From Anthonomus grandis grandis (taxonomy: Eukaryota > Arthropoda > Insecta > Coleoptera > Curculionidae), in contig NC_065546.1 in NCBI RefSeq assembly GCF_022605725.1, positions 34,282,227 to 34,346,226 of the forward strand: a stretch of DNA of 64,000 nucleotides, in the 5' to 3' direction. How positions within the stretch are numbered: position 1 is the stretch's first letter; every line of letters starts with the position of its first letter. The position numbers were made by a program, and so were the translations under genes. This document shows, in pieces, positions 40,601 through 52,600 of the stretch. The notes beneath the pieces were generated by a model. The model made no database searches, was not told the origin of the DNA, and saw only the letters and a list, made by a program, of their open reading frames with translations.

Positions 40601-43600
40601 AATAAAAATTAAAATTTCAATTCGTTGGGTTTCATTTTAAAGAACCATATTTACTTTAAATACGCACTGACACAAATCATATTTAACAATATACTTAACA
40701 GGACAATATATCTCTTATCCCTTAAGTAACGCTTATTTTTTTATTAGATACTTAAACAATTTTAATGTATTTGTTCCATATTTTTTGACATGTATCATAT
40801 TTTGTATGTTTTCAGAAAAAAGGAATTAAAAATTAAGAACAGAAAAGTGCAATCCGTTTTTTTCTATTTTTAGTAGAATAAGTTTTAAAGTCATAAAAAC
40901 AGCAATTTTCAAAACCGCGTATCTTAGTAACTAAACTTTCGATTTCAGCTCTAAAAAAATCTTATATAAATATAAATAAATAAACAATTACATACAAATC
41001 AACTTAACGTTATATTGATAAATAAACAACAAACAAAGATTCAAAAGTTTTCCAAACAAAGACCACCCAAAATGCGATTCTACACTTTTAATCAAGACAA
41101 ATCAGAACCTAAAAAATTAATATACATACATACTACACTTATACTTAAATTAAGATGTAAGAATTCAAAAAGATAGTTTATTGGTTTTCAATTTCACTTT
41201 GACCTAACATGGTGTATTGGAAAATATTGTTTTTACTGATCGAAGTTAAAAATTGCAAATTTCTAGTTCAGATGATCTAGCAGGTCTCTGATCTTGTTCG
41301 TACTAGTGATTTTCATAAATCTTTTGTTTTTTCCTTAATATTCCCGAATCATTCGATATAAAATTTGCATCTGAGTATATAGATATTCATTGAAATATAT
41401 TATCCATAGAACACAGCCTCTAAGGTTGCATGTGTTTGGGTTAATTCCTTTTTTTAAGATACTAAGTTTTCCAGTATGATTCAAACGCTTATCCACAATT
41501 TGCGCACTATCCTGTTTTCCATTATATATTATATATAACAATTTTGAATGTGATTATAGACAAATATCAAACTGGATATAAACTTATAACGGGACACTAT
41601 TTTAGTGACATATAAGGAGGACATAAGCATTTGTTCTTTCTCCATTACAGAGTGTTAACGTATGTAATTAATTAACGTATTCAGATTAAACACGAGGGTA
41701 TTTATGGGTGAAAACGAACCCTAAACTAAGTTCTACTGTACTTATTACAGGGCACTTTATTGTACATTTAATTTATTCAAAGAATCAGAAAACTTCAAGG
41801 ATGGTGTTTTGTTATACATGTTTTTGTTTATTGGTTTCTTTAAAGGAAATTGGTAGAAAATAAGAGAAGAAAGATACTTAAGGGACGACTACTAAAAGGA
41901 GCCAAATTGAAGGTTACTGCTTTTAATAAAAAACTACCACAACTTTTCACTTATTGGTAGATTTTCATAGCAATGGCTATTTTAAAGAAATTTAACACCA
42001 ATTTACTTGTTTTACATTAGTACCAACTTGTATTTACACATCGAACTATGAATTCGGGCCATTCAGTTATAAGCAAAATATAGGTAATATCTATAGACAT
42101 TTCTTAATTTATTACTTGCTTGATCATACTTTCTTACAGACATTTTTCCAAAACTCTTTGAAGCTTTGAGTAATGCTGACGGCGCCCATTGAAAATTTAG
42201 ATTTCAATTTTTTTATATCCATACAAAGCTAAGCAAAAGTTAGTGTGCAAATTGTTCTGATGAACATGCTGTTTATTACCTAAAATTTTCGATTGTTAAA
42301 ACATATTATGAAAATTTAAATACGTTAATTATTCTCATCGTTTTTGTACTGTTTTGCCCGTATTTCGTAGTTTAAGTTGATTATTTAAGTTTATCAAAGG
42401 CTCTACTTACATTTAGTTACTTACATTACATTAAGTACCTTCAAGTATTTTTACATTGGACTCAAATGTCCCTAAATAGTTGACTGAAAATATTAATAAC
42501 TAAAATTTTAACATAAAAAAGTACAAATTTAAGCTCCACATCTGACCAACCTAATAAAAGTGTTCTGATTTCAGATTTGTGTACCAAAACACTTGCTTAC
42601 CACTAACAGAAGTAATAATATTTACAACTGCGTGGAAGTCAAGTGTTTTCTACCTAATTACTTCAATAATCAGAGTCCCTCTATCCCTTAACAACGTTAA
42701 AACTAAACATCAATTTTTAGCACAAATGGAACTTCCTCAAAAGTGCGAATGGCTAGACGAGATCATTTTCCCAGAACTTAATGAAGAGGAATCCAGAAAG
42801 AAGGTTAAGGAGTACAACGAGGACGCCAACAAGAAGGGTTACTTCAAGAGATGGACGCCATCAGTTAGAAACAACAGAGGTCAGTAAAAACATTTTATTA
42901 ATAAATTAACAATTGAACATGAAGCATCATTAAGCAAAATGCATAAATGTCAAAGGAATGCTGAATCCCATAAGACCGTTGTGTTCCGTTTTTGACTTTG
43001 TCGGAATTCGAGTTTGGAGTTCGATAAATAACAGAAGCAACGTTTTTTCACAATGGCTGCAGAGTATGTAGAAACAAGTAGTCATCATCCAAGGAATTAC
43101 TGCTCATCTTGTTTAAGTAATTTCTAACAGACCGAGACTCAACCACGAGCATGTGGCATAATAGTCCACCTTAAAACTCGTTTAGTGTTTTCAAAGACTT
43201 ACTCAAGGGTTGCTCAAGGGCTATACAGGGTGTTATTTAAGTACGTGGCCAAAATCTAGGAGGTGATTCTATGAGTAATTTCAAGATGCAAAGTTCAGAA
43301 ACATAGGTCCAGAAATGCTTCATTTTCAAGATACAGGGTGTCAAACTGTTTTAAAAATCGTTTTTTTTTTTTACTAAATATCTTAATAAGATTTCAGTCG
43401 ATCTTGTTCAAATTTAACAGTGATATTAAGGGCAATAAGAGACTAATTTAGCCGCAATTAGATTAAAATTATTATATCCAGTTGCGTCTCGGAAGACACC
43501 CTAACCAATATTTTTGCGTCTCGGAAGACACCCTAACCAATATTTTTGACAAAAAAATTATTGCGCCACAGACTTTTTTCAATGTTTTTATTTGTTTCGC

Positions 43601-46600
43601 ATTAAGTAGCTAAAAATACAACTTTTTTGTCTCCTGAGTTTCTTACACATCTCTCTTCGTTTGCGAGATAAAAAATTAAAAGCACATTATTGCATGTCCC
43701 CGGGAAAATAACATAATAAAATATTAGAACCACCAAACTAAACAAGCAATGAAGACAAATTAACATAAAATAATCGCATAATGTAATAATTTATAACAGC
43801 AATGTTTCAAAAGTAACAAAAAATAAGATGCCATGGAATGCCATGGAAGGAAAAACAATTACTATTCAAAAAAATCTGACTTTGACATAACTTACTTAAA
43901 ACCGTGCGTAAGTGAAGTAAAGTGTTTTGACGAGTATTAAGCTAATAAAATTACTAATATTGGAAAATGGTTCAATTTACAAACACAGAAATAGCCGATA
44001 TGCATTTTGTTTATGGAATGGCTGAATTCTAGAGCGGCTAGGCGCATTTATTAAAAAGGATACCCTCATCGCATTATACGAAATAGATAAAGATTTGTGA
44101 CTATACATCAAAGGCTGTGCGAATCAGGCACATTTCAAATGTCGGCTGCTGTAATTGGGAGACCTGCCACAGTAAGAACAGTGGAGATTAAGGAAGCGGT
44201 TTCACATGAAGGTGAGCGTAGCCCCGATACAACTACATGCAAAATTACAGAACAATTAAATATTTCTCACTTTACTGTATGTAACAACAGGTAGCGTTTG
44301 CAAGATTTCTATCACGTATTTTATTTACCGATGAAGCATGTTTTTTCCCGAAATATAATTATGGACTTTCACAATAATCATATCTGGGCTCAAGAATGGG
44401 AATATTTTGCGGTTACAGAAGTTAATTTTCAGCAACAGTTTTCCGTGAATGTTTGGGTTGGTATTATAAATGATTATATGTAAATGATTTATGAATCTCA
44501 TTGGACCCCATTTTTTACCCCCGAGATTAAATGGTCAAGAATATCGTAATTTTACCTGGACTATTAGAAAATGTCCCGCTGGATGTAAGAGGAGTAATGT
44601 GGGTTATGCATGATGGGGCTTCACCTCACTTCAGCATAGTATCTCGCCAATTTTTGGATGCAACTTTTGGAAAAAACTGGATCGGGCGCTCACGTTCACA
44701 GTCATGGCCACCCAGGTTACCGGATTTAAATCCGTTAGATTTTTTTCTTTAGGGGCATTTAAAGTCCCTCATTTATAAAACTCCAGTTAACACTGAAGAA
44801 TTAACTCAGCCAATTAATTAACCCAACGGAGACGGGATTCATGTGATCAGATAAGACATACGCCGGAAATATTTCAACGAGTTCGGCAATCAATGTTAAG
44901 ACGAGCTAATGTTTGTATTGAGGTTGAAGGAGGGCATTTTCAGCAACTATTATAAGTCTTGTGTTATTTATTGTTACATTTTTTTATTGAAATAAAAGTT
45001 TAAAGGTAAATCTAAAAATAGGTTTATTTAAATTTGAACAAAGTCGACTGAAAGCTTATTAAGATATTTAGGAAAAACCTATTTTTAAAAAAAAGTTGTG
45101 GGTAAAAAAAGGGTGTCAACCCTGTATCTTGAAATTGAAGCATTTATGGAGTTATGTTTATGTGAACTTTTCATCTTGAAATTACTCATAGAATCACCTC
45201 CTGGAGTTGGCCTGGCTTGGCCACGTACTTAAATAACACCCTGTATAGGAGAGCTGATTCGACAGACTTAAAAATGTATATATGAATATCTGTAATTGTG
45301 ATTAACTGTTGATATCTTTTATAAATAAATACATTTTTTAGGCGGACGTTTTCCAAGAGGATCCCGAGGTGGTAGAGGAGGAAGTGGTTTCGGGGGTCGT
45401 TTCGACCGATACCCCGCTGGTCCTGCTTGGGGCCGACCAGGACCGTGGGGACGCCCCGGGGGTCCGCCTGCTATGAGGGGAGCACCAAGGGGCGCCCCGA
45501 TACGAGGCGGTATGCGCGGCACGTCCCAACAAGTTTGGCAGCCAAGAGGTCAGTGATAATTGAACCGCTAACAAGAAACAAAAGCTGAATTTTTCATTTA
45601 AATAGATCAATCTTCAAGAGGGGGCCAACAGTCTAGAGGAGCGCAGCAGTCGAGAGGCTCTTCAGCCAATCAAAGAGGCGGATCTAGAGGGACGCAGGGC
45701 TACGGTAACTCTCGCCAGAATCCATGGCAAAATAGCAATAACAGTGGTGGAGGATACAATAGTTGGGGATCTGGAAATTCTAGGGGCTCAGGTGAGTACC
45801 TCAGTATATTGGTCTAGTGTTGCATTACAAAACATAGTAACATAATTCAAAATAATCATCCATTATTCTCAAAGAGACTTAAGTATATGAACAAAGGGGA
45901 GGAGAAAGTAAACTCAAAGTCCAAGTCTCATAATCAAGCGTCTATTTAAAGGTTACGCGTTTCGCCGCATTAGGCCATCATCAGACCTAAGTAAAATTAA
46001 CAAAATTAAATAATACGGAGCAGAACGCTAATTAACAGAAAAGACATACCTATCTAAATACAAAAAACTGCACACTGACTCACACTAACATAAAAATAAA
46101 ATAAAATAAGTTTATACCATCGTGTATTGTTATTGACTAAAATATGAATTTTAAAACGCCAAATATCATATCCAGTAAATTTTTTACGTATTATTTTATA
46201 AAGAATGAAAACAAATACAATTATGAAAGGAAAAAAATACAAAAAGGTTTTTCAAAACATAGGGATCGAACCAGAGACCATTGGATCTAAAGTCCGAAGC
46301 ATATACCTTGTCGCCAAACCGGGGTAATGATGTAGCATGCGAGTAATTACGTTATATGAGACAAGATTAAATTTTTTTTTTTATTGGTGATTATTGAAAA
46401 TGAGATTAGGTTCGAAATTGAAGATATCATTGACACAATTTAATATTGGGGTTCTCTTAGCTCTTGTAATCTCCAGCTTTTCGAGGAGATCTAGTTTTTT
46501 ACCCTTTCCACACTCATGTAATATAGTTACATCATCCGACACCGAAAAGTTATGACCAGTCGATAAAAGGTGATTTGCAAAGGCTGACTTTGTTTCTTTA

Positions 46601-49600
46601 ATATCGGTGTCCTTACAATTGTTGAAAAGACTTATATGTTCTTTCACCCTAGTGGAAATTCTTCTACCAGACTGACCAACATACACAGCGGAACACTCAC
46701 ACAATTCAAAGAATACACCCCAGATTTTAAAGTTTGCTCCATTTTATCCTTTGTGTTTATCAAGTGCTTTTTCAAAGTGTTTGCAGTTTTAAAAGCTATT
46801 GAAAGATTAAGATTATTTTTAAAGAGTTTTGCAGTTGGAGAGATATTGAACCAAAAAATGTTAAAGATCTGAATTTGTTAAGATTTAAAGAATTGGAATG
46901 TAAGATGTGGTATGAGAATTTATATTTATTCATGTATATGAAAAAAAGTTTATTATTTATGGTAGAAAGTGGAAAACCGTTATTAACTGCAAGCTGCTTT
47001 ATTATGTTAAATTCTTTATAAAAAGATTCCTTGGATAGAGGAAGGGTGAACATCCTATATAATAAAGAGTTAAATGAAGCAAACTTGTGGGTATGTGGTG
47101 AGTTAGAAGTGAATTGTATGATGTTGTCAGTTGTGGATGGTTTCCTGTATATATCGAATTCATTTTATTATTATTCCTGGTTAACAAGAGGTCTAAGAAA
47201 GGCAAACTTTTGTTGTGCTTCTTTTCTAAGGTAAATGAAATTCTACTATGTAGACTGTTTGTAAAATTTAAGAAGGTGGACAGTTGATCGTCATTGCCTC
47301 CCAAAACAATAGAAATGTCGTCCACATATCGTTTATATGCTATTATATGATCGGCGAAAGAACTGTTCATAATTTTGCACTCCAAGTTGTTCATAAAAAC
47401 TTCACTTAAAAAAGGGGAAAGGCATGATCCCATGGCTCAGCCAGCCTTCTGTGTATACATTTTGCCATTGAATTTAAAAAAGTTTTGATCTAAAACAGTT
47501 TTTAGTAGGCAAATTAAGTCTGAAGAAATCAGTCTGGGAAGATTAGAATTTGCTAGTAAAGATTCCATTAGTTCAATGCAGTCAGTGGGTGGTATACTGG
47601 GAAAAAGATTTTTCACATCTAAGGAAATTAACATTGCATTGTCTGGTATATATATGCCTTTTAAAAAATTAGCAAATTCGACGGAATTCTTAGTGGAAAA
47701 ACAACTTCGAAAGCCTGTTACCTCTCTCAAAACCCCATTCAATCATGAAGAAAGTTTATAGCAAGGAGAATCCACAAAAGATACCACTGGTCTAATTGGC
47801 TGTCCTTCTTTATTAACTTTAGGTAGCCCGTAAAGGAGAGGAGTTCTAGGGTTCATAGGATAAAGAGCCTCCTTTCTAATATTAAAAAACTCCAAGGTTA
47901 ATAAAGATCTATCGAGATAGAAGACAGTAATAGATCAATTAACCTTGCTAATTATAATAATAATAATAATAATCTTTATTTATTTAGCATCAATGCTACA
48001 TTAATAATACAATAAGAGAAATAAGAAAAGTATTTAACGTGTAAGTTACAAATCGTATAAGGCAAAAAAAAATTTATATATCACAAACAATAACGACATA
48101 TTAAATTAAAAACAAATATAATAAAACAGTTAAAATGTAGCTAGAACATATTTACTTAATATCCTTTTTGACTGATTTAGGTTATCAGTTTTTAATGTCT
48201 GCGGGTAGTTTATTAAACTCCAACAGGCCCTTGTTAAAAATAGAGTTCAACATTTGTGTGCCATTACATCTATTTTGTAATAAAAAATCTGTACAGTTCC
48301 TGATAATATAATTATGTACATCTAAATAATGTTAGTTTATTACAAATGTACTCAGGTACAAGATTTCTTGTAGCTTTAAGAAGTATAAACAGACATTAAA
48401 CATAATTTTCTGTCTGACAGACATCATACGTAAAAAAACATATAAAATTTTCGTTAGTCACATTTGAAGATGCCACAGATGACTTTGAGTATCTCAGTTT
48501 TAAATTTACGTTAAATAAAAAAAATATACTTGTTACAAACTTATACAAGCCTCCTTCTACGAATACATCTAGGTTTCTTGATTTTTTTGAGGACATGTTA
48601 AGTGTCTCTGTACCATATTTTGATAGTGTAATTCTTTTTGGTGACTTTAATATCGACTTATTAAAACAAACTACAATTACTCAAGAATTTAAAAATACTT
48701 TAGAAACGTTTAATCTTTGTCAGAAAATAATGGATCCAACTGGAATAAATATTTCCTCAAATACATCTACCCTTTTGGATCTAATAATAATTAGTGATAA
48801 CCTTGAATACATGAATGCCAAATCTGTATACATGCCAGAGAGTGTAACTGATCATAACCTAACATATATAGAGCTAAATATTCCTAAATATCAAGCATAT
48901 AAAAAAGTTATAAAATATCGTGACTATGCAAAAACTAATACCATAGCTTTTAAAAATGAGGCAGAACAACTCCCGTGGCATGATATATATTATACTTATA
49001 ATATTAGTGAAAAAATTGCAATACTAAAAAATAATATTACTTACTTAATTAATAAATATGCACCTTTTAAAACTACAATATTACAAGAGAAACCTTTTAC
49101 TCCCTGGATCACGAGCAATATAAAATTTTTAATGAAACTTAGAGATAAGGCACGTCACAAATATTTAAAACTCCTGGGAATTTAAATTACTACAGACAGC
49201 TTCGAAATTTCACTAAACATGCCATAAGTAGAGAGAAAACGGCATATTTCAAACAATTTTCCTTAAAAAAAGGTAAAGATTTTTGGAATACCGCTAAAAA
49301 ACTTAATTTTACAAAAACTATAAACAATCCTCTACCAGAAGCACTAAATAATACAGTAGACCTAAACTCATTTTTTTCTAACTCCGTGGCTTTTACAAAA
49401 TCAACCTCAAATGAAAAAATTGACTTCTACAAAAATAATAAACTAAATGTTAATCAGGAAGAGTTTTATATCAATTTAATTGATGAGGAAAAAACTGCGA
49501 ATATTATAAAAAACATTGGAAGTAATGCAATGGGGGTTGATGAAATTTGTATTAAAGATTTAAATATATGTCTTCCTTATTGTTTAGAGGCTTTAGTTAA

Positions 49601-52600
49601 TATTATTAATAGTTGTATTTTGCAGAAAATTTATCCTGGTGAATGGAAACAAGCTATTCTTATTCCTTTACCTACAATTTCCTCCCCTGAAGAATTTAAA
49701 GACATAAGACCAATAAGCATTTTACCAGTTATATCAAAAATATTAGAACGTCACATTTATAATGAACTCTCTAAATATTTATATAATTTTAAAATAATTC
49801 CTGATTGTCAGTCGGGATTTCGAAAGTCTTTTAGTACTACAACAAGTCTCATAAGCCTTATTAATGATATTAGAATTAAAGAAGACAAAAAACAGATAAC
49901 TTGCTTAACCCTACTTGATTTTAGTAAAGCATTCGATACCATTGATCATAAATTACTATTACCTAAATTACACTATTTTGGGTTGTCAACAAATGCCATT
50001 ATATTTTTCCAATCTTATCTTGAGGGTCGGTCTCACTGCGTTCGGGTAATCAAAAAGTCAAACTATGAGTTCTCCAACTTCTTGCCTCTTACCATGGGTG
50101 TTCCACAGGGATCCATATTAGGACCGTTGCTATTTTCTCTCTATGTGGCTGATGGAAAAGTGTCTACAAAATTCAAAACTCCAACAGTATGCTGACGATT
50201 CCCAGGTATATATTGCTTTTGATACTCCAGGTCTGCATGAGGCGCAAAATAAAATAAATACTGATCTACAGAGCTTGGCCGTGTTTACTGAGAATCATAA
50301 CTTAAAACTTAATGCATTAAAATCGTGTGTAATGTTTGTAACACATAACAAGAGTCGGCTGCAAGAGGTTTCAAACAGATTTAAAGTAGTTGTTAATGGC
50401 GAGTCTGTTCCAGTTGTAACTGAAAAACGTAATTTAGGTGTAGTTATTGATTTAAATCTTAACTTTACTTCCCATATTAAAGTCAAACTTCAAGCCGCCT
50501 ACATCAGATTAAAGGGCCTCTATCAGTATAAGAAAATGTTGCCTTCAAAAATAAAATATTGGCTGTGTGATACACTAGTTCTTTCATTACTTGACTATGG
50601 GGGTATTGTATACGGCGATTCTTTAACTAAATACTTATCGAACAAAATACAAAAACTTCAGAATAGTTGTCAGAATAGCATGAGATATTCATTTAATATT
50701 GCCTCTAGAAACCGCATAACTCCATATTTAAATTCTAATTTTGAGCAATAGAAGGAAAGTCCATATGTTTAATTTAATTTATAAAATAATGAAAACCGGA
50801 CAGCCTGCAAAATTAAGAAATTTATTTTTTAATCAAGATATTCCTTATAATACAAGAAATCCCCATTCGCTTAGAATTCCTTTACATAGAACAGCAACCT
50901 TTAAAAAATCTTTTTTATATATGGGCATTCGGATGTGGAATGAACTACCTATTTATATAAAGGAATGTTCGCCTAAAAAATATATTATAAACTTAAAAAA
51001 ATATCTCTTAAACACGCAAATTATGGTAACCTAATGTGACCGTATTTCATAAAATGGTATTTTCATTTTAATTAATGTTCTGCACACCTGATCTTGCTAA
51101 TTGCAAATATTTACATTAAAATTGAATTCTCACTCGCCTGTTATCTACCCTCCGTGCTCGCTTCATACCGTTCTCGCTCGTCTTTGGATTCTTTTGTTTT
51201 TTTTTGTTTTTCTTTTTGCCCAGTTTCATAGCCACTCGCTAGTTCATTGTAAAATGCACATATTGTCCCTTTTGATTTTGGTATGGACCTTATTGTAAAT
51301 ACATAATATTATGTTTTTTAGAAAATAGTTTATTTAGGAACACGGGTTGTACAGCACATGTACAAGGAATCTATGTACTTGCATGTGTATCGGTTTTTTT
51401 TTATAAAAATCGCGTTGCACTCCGATTACCAAACAAATTGTTGTAATTTTGAATTATTTGTATATTCATGGAATTTTGTTTTGTATATTCTGTAATAATG
51501 TTTAATAATTTTGAATGGTAATAAAAGTATTTTTTTTTTTTTTTTTAATATATTTAAAACATTTAACATGGTCTTAATTGGTGTATAACCATTACATTTT
51601 AGAATAACTCTCATTGCTCTATTCTGGATCTTTTCAAATTCATTTATTTTACACTGGGGTAGAGAGAACAACAAAGTCGAGCAGAACTGTAAATGCGGTA
51701 GTGCAATTCCATTGTATAATAATAATTTGACGTGTAATGATATGAAGCTGACCTTCTTTGAAAACATCCGCATGGCATGATCTGGATGTGCAATGAAATT
51801 TAAATTTTAATCTAAAATGACCCCCAAATAGTTTATTTCTTGCATACTGAATTTCCTCTGCATTTACTGTGATCTGTATACTACTAGTGAAAAAAATAGT
51901 CCATACTTGCAGTGGAGTTGTAGGTTAAGGTAAAATGAAAATCCTGCAGTCTCCCTCCACTTTTTATTAAACATTTAGTTGTTTAAAATGCCCTACATGT
52001 TTCGGACACAGTGGTGTCCATCATCAGAGGGTACTAAAAGGAAATAGTTCCGAATAAAAGACAAACACACAGAAAAAACTTAAAAAATTAATATAATATA
52101 ATACTTTGTAAGTGTACCTAATAAATAAGTGGAGGGAGACTGCAGGATTTTCATTTTACCTTGTATACTTTTAATTTATTCAGTATTAATTCTATATTTT
52201 TTAGTGAATACACAAAATTTAATTTATTCATGTATTACATATTATTTTATTACATGTACCATATCATTGATGTACAACAAAAATAATAGTGGGCCCAATA
52301 CTGTGTTCTGAGGTACGCCATAATTAACATTTACAGATTCTGACAAACAACTTTTGTACACTACACGTTGGGTTCGATTGCACAAATAGGACTCAAACCA
52401 CCTTAAAACGATTTCCTTAATTTTTTTAGTTTTGTTAACAATATATTTCTATCGACATTCTCAAAGGTTCTAAAATTTAGAAACACCGCCAACACCAGAT
52501 TCTCACAGTCAATTGCTTTGAGGAAATCATCACAAATACCAACAACAACTGACTCGCATAAATGGTTCTCTCGAAATTCAGATTGATTGAGCACTAATAT

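Larger units (their letters stand above)
33620..40960 (-). mobile_element. Second mariner-like element, split by a LINE carrying a Penelope element
   Basis: An inverted repeat of about 150 bp pairs 33707-33860 with about 40797-40935 (shared core AAGATACGCGGTTTTG and TTTTTATGA...). The left outer end has GAACACCCTATA, typical of these TIRs. Transposase sequence is split: the C terminus (NVLDEFLNRVAFCQEVNGEN) at 33920-34020, and the rest at 39650-40640. The 5.6 kb in between is a LINE that itself holds a Penelope element. Confidence 0.72.
43226..45243 (+). mobile_element. Mariner-like element, 2.0 kb, TA-flanked
   Basis: Starts CAGGGTGTTATTTAAGTACG at 43226 and ends with its inverse at 45243, with TA on both sides. 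The inverted repeats run about 140 bp and include a second internal CAGGGTGTCAA (near 43336 and 45110). It fills almost all of intron 10 and has the same orientation as the host gene. Confidence 0.88.
45900..47945 (-). mobile_element. Second Penelope-like element family, degraded
   Basis: Minus strand: reverse transcriptase blocks at 47940-46800, GIY-YIG domain at 46704-46381, then a tRNA-like segment (46258-46328) and a terminal-repeat-like tail with a hammerhead-type motif (45945-45995). Only one terminal repeat is visible and the left part of the gene is missing. Confidence 0.8.

Noticed and set aside
45319..45610. Minus-strand open frames rich in Pro/Arg and Ser
   Set aside because: Antisense of the GC-rich RGG exon; no family likeness.
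46258..46328. A functional suppressor tRNA gene
   Set aside because: Acceptor and T stems do not pair well; listed only as tRNA-like.
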